This document shows, piece after piece, positions 7,715 through 14,406 of a stretch of 34,285 bases of DNA. The stretch is from assembly GCA_021795135.1 (NCBI GenBank), contig JAJYPT010000002.1, positions 1-34,285 of the forward strand, in the 5' to 3' direction. The DNA is from Actinomycetes bacterium (GTDB lineage: Bacteria > Actinomycetota > Acidimicrobiia > Acidimicrobiales > JAJYPT01). The notes under the pieces are model-generated. The model did no database searches and was not told the DNA's origin. It saw only the letters and a program-made list of their open reading frames with translations. Positions within the stretch are counted from its first letter, which is position 1, and the number at the start of each line of letters is the position of its first letter. The translations under genes and the position numbers were made by a program.

Positions 7715-7912
7715 TTGGAACGATCTGAACAAACAACGACCCATTTTTTAGTTGTAAATGAGGTAGCAAAAATGATGCGCGTTTCTAATATGACTATATA
7801 TCGTTTGATTAATACCGGAGAACTACCTGCTACTAGGGTGGGTAAATCCTACAGGATTGATAAAAATGATGTGGATAACTATTTAGCTAAAGGTTATAAC
7901 CAAGCAGGATAA
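7715..7912 (+). CDS. Small excisionase-type helix-turn-helix DNA-binding protein (Rv0500A-like)
   Basis: Protein of 65 residues that is almost entirely one MerR-like winged HTH (about 11-60). VVNEVAKMMRVSNMTIYRLI is followed by GELPATRVGKSYRIDKNDV. The pattern closely resembles Mycobacterium Rv0500A, a chromosomal gene beside proC, and is related in fold to BldC. It is therefore a housekeeping DNA-binding protein, not a phage excisionase, despite its usual label. Start: an in-frame stop lies at 7706-7708, so TTG at 7715 is the only start that keeps the whole domain; AGGGGTG (7701-7707) is seven bases before it. The SAM-hydrolase-like gene follows 16 bases later, probably in one operon. Its targets are unknown. 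Confidence 0.85.
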   Translation: MERSEQTTTHFLVVNEVAKMMRVSNMTIYRLINTGELPATRVGKSYRIDKNDVDNYLAKGYNQAG

Positions 7913-7928
7913 TAGATACCATACTTAT

Positions 7929-8729
7929 ATGAGTAAATCAGTAGTATCTTTCTTGAGTGATTATGGTCTAGAAGATGAGTTTGTGGGCGTAGTAAAAGGA
8001 GTTATAGGTTCTTTTTCTCCTTCAACTCCTATAATTGACATAACCCACAATATTTTAGCTCACGACATAAGGGCAGGCAGTTTAGCCTTGGCTAGAGCCG
8101 TACAGTATCTACCTGAAGGAATTGTTTTAGCTATTGTTGACCCTGGAGTTGGAACTGATAGAAAAGCAATTGCTGTTGAGGCAAACGAGGGTGGGAAAAT
8201 ATTTATTGCTCCCGATAACGGTTTGTTGCCTCCTGCTTTGTCTTTATTTGGAGGGGTTAAAAAAGTAGTTGAACTCAACAATGAGCAATATCATATTAAA
8301 GCTTTTGGAGGTACTTTTGCAGGTAGGGATATTTTTGCCCCCGCAGTAGGTCAGCTTTTAGTTGGAACTAACTTAGAAGATCTAGGTGATAGGGTAGAAA
8401 CTCATGATCTCAAGCCGTCTTTATTACCTGTTCCTAAAATCTCCTCAAAATATTTGGAAGCTCAAGTTTTATGGATAGATCATTTTGGTAATGTGCAATT
8501 AAATTTAGATGCTCAAGATATAGATTTTCTAGATAATAATTTGTCATTGGTTATAAATGGTCAGACAATGGATGCAAAACGAGTAAAAACATATCAAGAT
8601 ATAGTCGAACATCAAGTTGGTCTTTTAGTGGATTCTTATGGAATGGCCTGCCTTAGTATGAACTGTCAATCTGCTGCTTTGGCTTTGGATTTGAAAACTT
8701 CTAGTAAAGTTGTATTGAGCAACAAATAG
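7929..8729 (+). CDS. SAM hydrolase / SAM hydroxide adenosyltransferase family protein (DUF62)
   Basis: Protein of 266 residues in the family that includes SAM hydroxide adenosyltransferases (SAM + water to adenosine + methionine) and the halogenases SalL and FlA. Family marks: FLSDYGLEDEFVG near the N-terminus (D11), DITHNI at 37-42, DPGVGTDRKAIAV (D71, R78), the PDNGLLPPAL loop at about 95-104, and GRDIFAPA at 132-139. Known hydrolases use an Asp-Arg-His triad. D71 and R78 are present, but the third position, normally His in TFHGRDIFAP, reads Ala131 here (TFAGRDIFAP). Activity as a hydrolase is thus doubtful without alignment. ATG at 7929 has no clear ribosome binding site; it lies 16 bases after the HTH gene. 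It is followed by the rex control region. Confidence 0.85.
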   Translation: MSKSVVSFLSDYGLEDEFVGVVKGVIGSFSPSTPIIDITHNILAHDIRAGSLALARAVQYLPEGIVLAIVDPGVGTDRKAIAVEANEGGKIFIAPDNGLLPPALSLFGGVKKVVELNNEQYHIKAFGGTFAGRDIFAPAVGQLLVGTNLEDLGDRVETHDLKPSLLPVPKISSKYLEAQVLWIDHFGNVQLNLDAQDIDFLDNNLSLVINGQTMDAKRVKTYQDIVEHQVGLLVDSYGMACLSMNCQSAALALDLKTSSKVVLSNK

Positions 8730-8755
8730 CTCACATCAACAAGAATAGTTTTAGA

Positions 8756-8773
8756 TTGTGAATATGTTTACAA
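8756..8773. promoter_or_regulatory. Rex operator (ROP) upstream of rex
   Basis: TTGTGAATATGTTTACAA matches the Rex operator TTGTGAA-N4-TTCACAA at all but one of its fixed positions (TTTACAA in place of TTCACAA). It lies 19-36 bases before the rex start codon, across the predicted -35 element and spacer, where a bound repressor would block RNA polymerase. Autoregulation of rex and repression of rex-hem genes at low NADH/NAD+ is known in Streptomyces, and the same is inferred here. Confidence 0.8.
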
Positions 8774-8785
8774 AGTTTGTACAAT
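8756..8785 (+). promoter_or_regulatory. Probable rex promoter, leaderless
   Basis: TTGTGA (8756-8761) and TACAAT (8780-8785) are spaced by 18 bases and fit the -35 and -10 consensus at 4/6 and 5/6. Transcription would start about seven bases later, at or next to the GTG at 8792. No ribosome binding site precedes that codon. Both facts point to a leaderless message, common in actinobacteria. Confidence 0.5.
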
Positions 8786-8791
8786 AGAAAT

Positions 8792-9562
8792 GTGACCAAA
8801 CACTTTTCTAGGGTTCCTGAAGCAACAGTTACTCGTTTGCCTCTATACCTTAGAGCGCTAAAAACATACAACGAGGGCAAAGGAACTATTTCTTCCACTC
8901 AAATTGCCCAATTGGCCGGGGTAACTGCAGCCATTGTGAGAAAAGATCTTTCTTATTTGGGTTCTTTTGGAACTAGAGGTGTTGGCTATGATATGGAGTT
9001 TTTACTTTCCCAAATAAATAGAGAATTAGGTCTCGATCAGAATTGGTCTGTTGTGGTTGTTGGGATGGGACATTTAGGCCATGCTCTAGCTCGCTACGGC
9101 GGATTTTTGGATAAGGGATTCCAAATAGTGAGTCTTTTAGATAACCATGTATCAAAAATTGGAGAAAAAGTAGGAGATCTTTATATTGAAAATGTTGAAG
9201 ATCTCAACACTATAGTAAAAGAACGAAATATATCTATTGGCATAATTGCCACACCTGGAGACGTTGCCCAACAAAGTGCCGATAGGTTAGTAAAAGCTGG
9301 AGTGAAGGCAATTCTTTCCTTTGCTCCTTGTGTAGTAGATGTGCCTAAAACAGTTACTTTTCGTAAAGTAGATATGGCAATTGAATTACAAATATTGAGT
9401 TTTTATCAACAGCGCAAGTCTTTAAAAGATTTTTTTATCAATAATGAGGATTTAGCATCGTTTGAATCGATTGTCAGCTCCAAGCCTCCTGTGATTAACC
9501 AAGATAAATCTGGCAAGGAATCTACAAGTGTTTCGTCTGTTTCTGAAGGTGCTTTAGCCTAA
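8792..9562 (+). CDS. rex: Redox-sensing transcriptional repressor Rex
   Basis: Repressor of 256 residues that senses the NADH/NAD+ ratio: NAD+ favours DNA binding and NADH releases it. The N-terminal winged helix (about 3-75) begins RVPEATVTRLPLYLRAL and includes the recognition region VRKDLSYLGSFGTRGVGY. The C-terminal Rossmann domain has VVGMGHLGHAL for NADH binding, and ATPGDVAQQSADRL and FAPCVVDVP further on. A longer frame starts at TTG 8777, but GTG at 8792 gives the family's normal N-terminus and fits a leaderless promoter. An operator matching its own binding site lies directly upstream. The Met8-like gene begins two bases after the stop, so rex heads the tetrapyrrole cluster. The Ser/Lys-rich tail of about 40 residues is not conserved in the family. 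Confidence 0.96.
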   Translation: MTKHFSRVPEATVTRLPLYLRALKTYNEGKGTISSTQIAQLAGVTAAIVRKDLSYLGSFGTRGVGYDMEFLLSQINRELGLDQNWSVVVVGMGHLGHALARYGGFLDKGFQIVSLLDNHVSKIGEKVGDLYIENVEDLNTIVKERNISIGIIATPGDVAQQSADRLVKAGVKAILSFAPCVVDVPKTVTFRKVDMAIELQILSFYQQRKSLKDFFINNEDLASFESIVSSKPPVINQDKSGKESTSVSSVSEGALA

Positions 9563-9564
9563 AG

Positions 9565-10059
9565 ATGTCATCGTTTCCTTACCCAGTCAATTTAGAGTTG
9601 GAAGGAAAGCCCTGTTTGATAGTAGGAGGTGGAAACGTTGCATTGCGAAGAGTAAGAACCCTAATAGATACTGGAGCAAAAATAGTTGTAATTGCGCCTC
9701 AAATAAGGGATGAAATTATCTCAATTGATTCTATCGAGTGTAGACAACGTCCTTATCAATTGGGAGATGTGAAAAATTATTGGTTAGTATTTGCTTGCAC
9801 TAATTCCCCCTCAGTCAATAAAGCGATTTGTAAAGAAGCTGACTCGGTTGGAATTTGGGCAAATAATTCGAATCAAGATTATAAAGGATCTTTTTCTGTC
9901 CCAGCTGTAGGACGTAAGGGATTGATTACTTTATCTGTTGCCACAACTGGAGCCAGTCCTAGCTTAGCTAAAGACTTAAGAGATAAATTCTGTTCTCAGT
10001 TATCACCTCAGACTCTAGCTAGCGCACAGTTTTTAGCAAGTAAAAGGGCTAAGTTTTAA
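9565..10059 (+). CDS. Met8/CysG-N-like precorrin-2 dehydrogenase family protein
   Basis: Protein of 164 residues with an N-terminal Rossmann domain (CLIVGGGNVALRRVRTL at 17-33, GAKIVVIAP at 37-45) and the family's second block SFSVPAVGRKGLITLSVATTGASP. Relatives oxidise precorrin-2 to sirohydrochlorin with NAD+, and some also insert iron to make sirohaem. It is shorter than the usual 200-plus residues, so the C-terminal dimerisation part is reduced. By eye the position of the catalytic Asp of CysG (six residues before Ser-Phe) is N103, with an Asp at 105. No uroporphyrinogen-III methyltransferase, which would supply its substrate, is in the window. ATG at 9565 lies two bases after rex. Such genes are regular members of bacterial hemA clusters. 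Confidence 0.82.
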   Translation: MSSFPYPVNLELEGKPCLIVGGGNVALRRVRTLIDTGAKIVVIAPQIRDEIISIDSIECRQRPYQLGDVKNYWLVFACTNSPSVNKAICKEADSVGIWANNSNQDYKGSFSVPAVGRKGLITLSVATTGASPSLAKDLRDKFCSQLSPQTLASAQFLASKRAKF

Positions 10060-10101
10060 AAACAAAGAAACTATTGGGAAGATTTATAAAGGTAAAGATT
10101 A

Positions 10102-10170
10102 ATGTATGGACTAATGAAGTTAGTTGATACTGACGTATCAGTAAGGGAGTTACTGCAACAGTGTCTGTAA
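10102..10170 (+). CDS. Possible 22-codon leader peptide overlapping the hemA start
   Basis: ATG at 10102 opens a 22-residue frame (MYGLMKLVDTDVSVRELLQQ plus two residues). AAAGG lies about nine bases upstream. Its TAA at 10168-10170 falls just inside hemA, seven bases past the first base of hemA's GTG. The arrangement would let ribosomes ending on the leader restart on hemA, whose own ribosome binding site is distant (AAGGGA, 12 bases). It could equally be chance, as no family is recognised. Confidence 0.3.
   Translation: MYGLMKLVDTDVSVRELLQQCL
10125..10142. promoter_or_regulatory. Nested dyads in the hemA leader
   Basis: TGATAC-TGAC-GTATCA (10125-10140) is a perfect 6-base dyad. It overlaps a second one, ACTGA-CGTA-TCAGT (10129-10142). 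The two RNA hairpins would exclude one another, and as DNA the site is a compact operator-like palindrome 19 bases before hemA. No known regulator motif was recognised. Confidence 0.35.
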
Positions 10171-11417
10171 TCGTTGTGGGTCTCAACCACAGAAGTGTTA
10201 GTTTAGATGTTTTGGAACGTATGACTATTGATGAATCTGATCTAGCTAAGGCCCTTTATGACTTAGCTAACAGAACCAATATCTCAGAAGTGGTTTTGCT
10301 ATCTACTTGTATGCGTACCGAGATATATGCAGTAATGGAACGTTTTCATGGAGCCATGGGAGATATAAGAGATTTTTTAGTTGAAATTTCAGGTGTAGAC
10401 CCAAACGATTTCAACGATCATCTTTATTCTTACTACGAACAAGCAGCCGTATCTCATTTATTCAACGTAACTGCTGGACTTGATTCGGCTATTTTAGGTG
10501 AAGGAGAGATATTAGGACAAGTCCGTAGCGCTTGGGAAAAAGCTCGAGAAGAAGGAACTTCTGGTCCTGTTTTGTCTTCTTTATTTCGCCATTCTATAGA
10601 AGTAGGAAAACGCGCTCGTTCTGAAACTGCTATTTCTAGGGGTATTACTTCTATTTCTCAAGCAGCAGTTGCAATAGCAGAAGAATTTCTAGGCTCCCAA
10701 AATAATATGAATGCTTTAGTAGTTGGAGCAGGAGATATGGGAAAGGGAATAACCTTATCACTTGCAGCAAATGGAGCTAATATTACCTTGGCAAACAGAG
10801 GAGCTGAAAAAGCTGCTGCTTTGGCAGCTGCAGTTGGGGCTAATACGGTTCCTTTGTCTCAACTAGCTGAAGCTTCTGTTGAAGCAGACATAATTTTTAC
10901 CTCGACTCGTGCAGATTCTTTAATATTTACCTATGATGACTTAGTCAATTTAATGCAAAGGCGAAATCAAGCGCCTTTGATGATAGTAGATGTTGCAGTA
11001 CCAAGAGACGTGGACCCTTCAGCAAGTTCAATTGAAGGTCTCAAACTTTTAGACTTGGACAGCATTAGAGCTTTTGCTGAAGCTGGTATGGCTGAGAGGC
11101 GTAAAGAAGCTGAAAAAGTAGCTCATATTGTTGATGAAGAAGTTTTACGTTATATTGAGTTGACCCAAGCCAGACAAGTGGCTCCTTTGATTCATGATCT
11201 TAGAGAAAAAGCTGATCAAATTAGAGAAAAAGAGCTAGAACGCTATAGAGGGCGTTTGCAATCTTTATCAGATAGAGATAGAGATACTGTAGAAGCTTTG
11301 ACTAAAGGAATCATAAATAAACTTTTACATAATCCAACCATTGAGTTAAAAAGTGCTGCAGGAAGTCCAAAAGGAGAGCGCCTCGCCGATGTAGTTCGCG
11401 TTCTATTTGATCTTTAG
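10161..11417 (+). CDS. hemA: Glutamyl-tRNA reductase
   Basis: Enzyme of 418 residues that reduces Glu-tRNA(Glu) with NADPH to glutamate-1-semialdehyde, the first step of the C5 route to haem. The catalytic domain begins VIVVGLNHRSVSLDVLER. The thioester-forming cysteine is C50 in LLSTCMRTEIY. GLDSAILGEGEILGQVR follows, then the NADPH domain (ALVVGAGDMGKGITL, TLANRG) and a C-terminal helical dimerisation domain ending about VRVLFDL. The GTG at 10161 gives the family N-terminus, behind AAGGGA with long spacing. A 101-base gap from the Met8-like gene holds a possible leader peptide and dyads. With hemL further downstream, both enzymes from Glu-tRNA to 5-aminolevulinate are present. Confidence 0.97.
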   Translation: MSVIVVGLNHRSVSLDVLERMTIDESDLAKALYDLANRTNISEVVLLSTCMRTEIYAVMERFHGAMGDIRDFLVEISGVDPNDFNDHLYSYYEQAAVSHLFNVTAGLDSAILGEGEILGQVRSAWEKAREEGTSGPVLSSLFRHSIEVGKRARSETAISRGITSISQAAVAIAEEFLGSQNNMNALVVGAGDMGKGITLSLAANGANITLANRGAEKAAALAAAVGANTVPLSQLAEASVEADIIFTSTRADSLIFTYDDLVNLMQRRNQAPLMIVDVAVPRDVDPSASSIEGLKLLDLDSIRAFAEAGMAERRKEAEKVAHIVDEEVLRYIELTQARQVAPLIHDLREKADQIREKELERYRGRLQSLSDRDRDTVEALTKGIINKLLHNPTIELKSAAGSPKGERLADVVRVLFDL

Positions 11418-11456
11418 TGTGTGGTTATATTTATTTTGTAGATATAAGGAAATTTT

Positions 11457-12371
11457 TTGTCTAAATCTTTCTTGAATGTAGCTACTAGAACCAGTGCATT
11501 GGCTTTGTGGCAAACAAGACATGTTATTGATCAGCTGGGTAAATCTAGTGAGCTTAGAAATTCAGTTGATTTCAAAGAACTAGCTGTAGATACTTTAGGC
11601 GATAAGAATCAAAATGTACCAATTTGGAATTTAGGTGGTCAAGGAGTATTTGTAAAAGAAGTTCAGTCTGCGGTCTTGACTGGAAAAGCAGCTTTTGCTG
11701 TTCATTCTGCCAAAGATTTACCTTCCTTGGAACATCCAGAGCTTACCATTGCAGCTATTTTAGAAAGAGAAGATCCAAGGGATATGCTGGTTGGATCTTC
11801 TCTTGAATCTTTAACTCCAGGGGCTCTGGTTGCAACTGGATCGGTTCGCAGAAGAGCACAATTAGCTTTTTTAAGACCCGATATTTGTTTCAGTGGTCTT
11901 AGGGGAAATATTCAAACTCGTCTAGAAAAAGCCAATAATTATTCAGCGATTGTAATGGCTGTAGCTGCGATAAAAAGACTAAATATTACATATTTTGAAA
12001 ATCAAATTCTTGAGCCATGGCAAATGTTGCCCCAAGTTGGACAAGGAGCTATTGCTGTAGAGTGTAGAAAAGATGACAAAGAAGTAATTGAAATTTTGTC
12101 TAAAATTGATCACAAACCCACACGGATGGCCATAGAAGCTGAGAGAAGTTTTTTATCTGAATTAGGTTCTGGATGTGACTTGCCTATAGGAGCTTATGCA
12201 ACAAATCAAAGCAATGGAGATATTTCTTTGGAGGCAATGATTGCAAGCATAGATGGTCATATTGTTTTAAAAAAACAAGCCAGCTCGACAGATCCTAAAA
12301 ATTTAGGAAAAAATTTAGCATTAGAATTATTGGCAGTAGGAGGAAGTCGACTATTGGATATAAAGCAATAG
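11457..12371 (+). CDS. hemC: Porphobilinogen deaminase (hydroxymethylbilane synthase)
   Basis: Enzyme of 304 residues that joins four porphobilinogens into hydroxymethylbilane. Visible marks: the N-terminal ATRTSALALWQT, the catalytic aspartate D87 in SAKDLPS, the substrate-binding arginine block SVRRRAQL, and C240 in GSGCDLPIGAYA, which carries the dipyrromethane cofactor. Start: TTG at 11457, eight bases after AAGGA; no better codon keeps the N-terminal strand. It lies 39 bases after hemA. The stop codon sits inside a perfect hairpin followed by a T run, so transcription from the rex-hemA side appears to end here. The downstream hemD then probably has its own promoter. Confidence 0.97.
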   Translation: MSKSFLNVATRTSALALWQTRHVIDQLGKSSELRNSVDFKELAVDTLGDKNQNVPIWNLGGQGVFVKEVQSAVLTGKAAFAVHSAKDLPSLEHPELTIAAILEREDPRDMLVGSSLESLTPGALVATGSVRRRAQLAFLRPDICFSGLRGNIQTRLEKANNYSAIVMAVAAIKRLNITYFENQILEPWQMLPQVGQGAIAVECRKDDKEVIEILSKIDHKPTRMAIEAERSFLSELGSGCDLPIGAYATNQSNGDISLEAMIASIDGHIVLKKQASSTDPKNLGKNLALELLAVGGSRLLDIKQ

Positions 12372-12385
12372 TCGAATATTTTTTA
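12347..12385 (+). terminator. Intrinsic terminator at the hemC stop codon
   Basis: TCGACTATTG (12347-12356) pairs perfectly with CAATAGTCGA (12366-12375) across a 9-base loop. It is followed by ATATTTTTTATAA. The stem covers the last codons and the stop (12369-12371). Ten uninterrupted pairs and a T run are the textbook form, so this should end or attenuate the rex-hemC transcript. Confidence 0.8.
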
Positions 12386-12581
12386 TAAAAATTTATATAT
12401 AGGAAATAGTTTCAATTCTTTATATATTTTAAATGTTTGCAATAATAAAGTTGTTATAGCAAGGACTTTGGTTATAGATAAAGTTGTTTTTATTAAATAA
12501 TTTGAGACAACTTTAGTATAAAAAACTAAAGGAAGAGTTTTATAACTTACTAAAGCAAAAATTATTGAAGGACTTGATTAG
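12386..12581. other. AT-rich gap between hemC terminator and hemD
   Basis: This is the longest non-coding stretch in the window and presumably holds the promoter for hemD onward. A weak candidate is TTGTTA (12451-12456) with TATAGA (12473-12478), spacing 16. A dyad CTTTAGT-ATAAAAA-ACTAAAG lies at 12511-12531. GAAGGA about nine bases before the TTG at 12582 is the hemD ribosome binding site. No coding frame or RNA gene is recognised. Confidence 0.35.
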
Positions 12582-13379
12582 TTGGAAGATATTGTAGGAT
12601 CCAAACAAAAAACTAGCTTCAATAATGAACAATATCTTCTTTCTCATTGTCGAGTTGTTGTAACCCGTCCAGAAAAACAATCTAGGTCTCTTATTGAAAA
12701 ACTAGAACAAATTGGAGCCCAAGTAATTATTGCTCCAACTATAGAGGTAGTTCCAATAAGGGAAAATAGTGCTTTTATAGCTCAAATCTGCCAATCTATT
12801 TCTGATTACGACTGGGTTATTTTTACTTCAGCTAACGCTGTTGATTATTTTATGGAATTTGTTGAAGATGTTGACAGCTTTAGTTCTACCAAAATAGCTT
12901 GTATAGGCTCTGCAACCTCTAAGGCTTTAAATAGGTATAATTTGATGGCGGATTTGATTCCTAAGAATTTTGTAGCTGAAGATTTATTAGAGTCATTTCC
13001 TTTTGTTGCTGCCCAAGATAAGGGGAAAATACTATTTCCTCGTTCAGCCCAAGCAAGAGATGTATTACCAAAAGGGTTAAAAGCAAAGGGTTGGCACGTA
13101 CAAGGTGTAGATGTCTATAGGGTTGTAAAGCCTCAATTGTCTAAAGAGGTACTCGATAGGGCTCAAGTTGGAGATGTAATAACTTTTACCTCTCCTTCTA
13201 GTGTTGATAATTATCTTGAATTGACAAATACAAAACAAATCACTGCTTCAATTGTATGCATAGGCTCTGTTACAGCCGAACATGTTAGAAGCAAGGGGTT
13301 AAAACCAGCAGCTGTTGCTCAAGATCATAGTGTTGAGGGATTGATTGAAGCTATTTGTAGCACTTGGAAGCAGAAATAA
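12582..13379 (+). CDS. hemD: Uroporphyrinogen-III synthase
   Basis: Protein of 265 residues that cyclises hydroxymethylbilane with inversion of ring D to uroporphyrinogen III. The family is poorly conserved, but the bilobed pattern is visible: VVVTRPEKQSRSLIEKLEQIGAQ at the start of lobe one, DWVIFTSANAVDYF, then VYRVVKP and ITFTSPSSVDNYLE in lobe two, ending with IVCIGSVTAEHV. It is a stand-alone HemD, not the CobA-HemD fusion seen in some actinobacteria. About 20 residues precede the core. TTG at 12582 follows GAAGGA by about nine bases. It is separated from hemC by a terminator and a 210-base gap, and is followed by hemB after 40 bases. Confidence 0.92.
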   Translation: MEDIVGSKQKTSFNNEQYLLSHCRVVVTRPEKQSRSLIEKLEQIGAQVIIAPTIEVVPIRENSAFIAQICQSISDYDWVIFTSANAVDYFMEFVEDVDSFSSTKIACIGSATSKALNRYNLMADLIPKNFVAEDLLESFPFVAAQDKGKILFPRSAQARDVLPKGLKAKGWHVQGVDVYRVVKPQLSKEVLDRAQVGDVITFTSPSSVDNYLELTNTKQITASIVCIGSVTAEHVRSKGLKPAAVAQDHSVEGLIEAICSTWKQK

Positions 13380-13393
13380 TATTTGGAGGAATT

Positions 13394-13423
13394 TTGATCT
13401 ATAAAAAGAGGCATCAAAGATGA
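13394..13423 (+). CDS. Possible 9-codon mini-ORF coupled to hemB
   Basis: The strongest ribosome binding site between hemD and hemB, GGAGGA at 13385-13390, is too far from the hemB ATG. It is, however, placed just before a TTG at 13394. That codon opens a 9-residue basic frame (MIYKKRHQR) whose TGA (13421-13423) overlaps the hemB ATG in an ATGA. hemB itself cannot start there, because its frame has a stop at 13402. This could be a coupling leader or coincidence. Confidence 0.25.
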   Translation: MIYKKRHQR

Positions 13424-14406
13424 GTAGTTTTCCCTTGACAAGAATGAGAAGAATGAGAAGGACATCTCAGCTAAGGGCGTTAGTAGCTGAGACTCAACTG
13501 GTAGTTCAAGATTTAGTAGCTCCACTTTTTGTACGTGAAGGTCTTGAATCTTTAGTGGAAATCCCTTCTTTACCTGGAGTATTTCAGCATAGTATTTCTA
13601 GTCTTTTAGAAGAGATTCAATATCTTGTATCTTTAGGAGTCAATGCTGTTACTTTATTTGGAATTCCAGCAGAAAAAGATGGACAAGGAAGTTGTGCTTG
13701 GGAACAAGATGGGGTTATCCAAGTTGCTACAAAGGCTATAAAAGATAATTTTGGTGACCAAGTAGTAGTTATAACAGACCTATGTTTAGATGAATATATC
13801 TCCCATGGACATTGTGGAATTTTAGATAACCATGGACAAGTAGACAACGATGCGACTTTAGAAGTCTATAAAAAAATTGCCCAGACTCAAGCCCAAGCTG
13901 GATCAGACATAATAGCTCCTAGTGGGATGATGGATGGACAAGTTTTGGCTATTCGTAAAGGTCTAGATGAAGTAGGATTTTCTAACTTGCCTATATTGGC
14001 TTATTCAGCTAAATATGCATCTTCTTTGTATGGTCCTTTTAGGGATGCAGTAAATGTCGAAGTTCAAGGCGGAGGAGATAGGAAGGGCTATCAACAAGAC
14101 TATAAAAACTCCAAAGAAGCAATGATTGAAATAGAATTAGATATTCAAGAAGGTGCAGACATGGTAATGGTCAAACCCGCTCTTGCGTATCTAGATATTA
14201 TATCTAAAGCTAGCCATCGCTTTGATGTTCCAGTTGCTGCTTATCATGTAAGTGGAGAATATGCAATGATAAAAGCTGCTGCTGAACGAGGTTGGATTGA
14301 TGGTTTGGCTGTGACTTTAGAACATCTTGGAGCGATTAAAAGGGCAGGAGCAAGTTTTATTTTAACCTATTCAGCAAGTGAAGTAGCAGAGGCATTAGGT
14401 GAGTAA
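13420..14406 (+). CDS. hemB: Delta-aminolevulinic acid dehydratase (porphobilinogen synthase)
   Basis: Enzyme of 328 residues that condenses two 5-aminolevulinates to porphobilinogen. Schiff-base lysines are K198 (AYSAKYAS) and K252 (MVMVKPALAYLD). The metal region reads DLCLDEYISHGHCG: C122, D124 and C132. It is thus the Cys-x-Asp form familiar from mycobacterial HemB, not the three-cysteine zinc site. APSGMMDGQV, SLYGPFRDA and YHVSGEYAM are also conserved. The short arginine-rich N-terminus (RMRRMRR) is normal for the family. ATG at 13420 has AGAGG nearby, and a better site upstream belongs to a mini-ORF. Its 3' end overlaps hemL by eight bases, so the two are translationally coupled. Confidence 0.97.
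   Translation: MSSFPLTRMRRMRRTSQLRALVAETQLVVQDLVAPLFVREGLESLVEIPSLPGVFQHSISSLLEEIQYLVSLGVNAVTLFGIPAEKDGQGSCAWEQDGVIQVATKAIKDNFGDQVVVITDLCLDEYISHGHCGILDNHGQVDNDATLEVYKKIAQTQAQAGSDIIAPSGMMDGQVLAIRKGLDEVGFSNLPILAYSAKYASSLYGPFRDAVNVEVQGGGDRKGYQQDYKNSKEAMIEIELDIQEGADMVMVKPALAYLDIISKASHRFDVPVAAYHVSGEYAMIKAAAERGWIDGLAVTLEHLGAIKRAGASFILTYSASEVAEALGE

Noticed and set aside
7715..7912. Excisionase-like HTH as a sign of a prophage or integrative element
   Set aside because: It matches a chromosomal actinobacterial proC-neighbour family, and no integrase, att repeat or phage gene is nearby.
12502..12522. TTGAGA with TATAAA as the hemD promoter
   Set aside because: The spacing of about nine bases is far too short for a sigma-70-type promoter.
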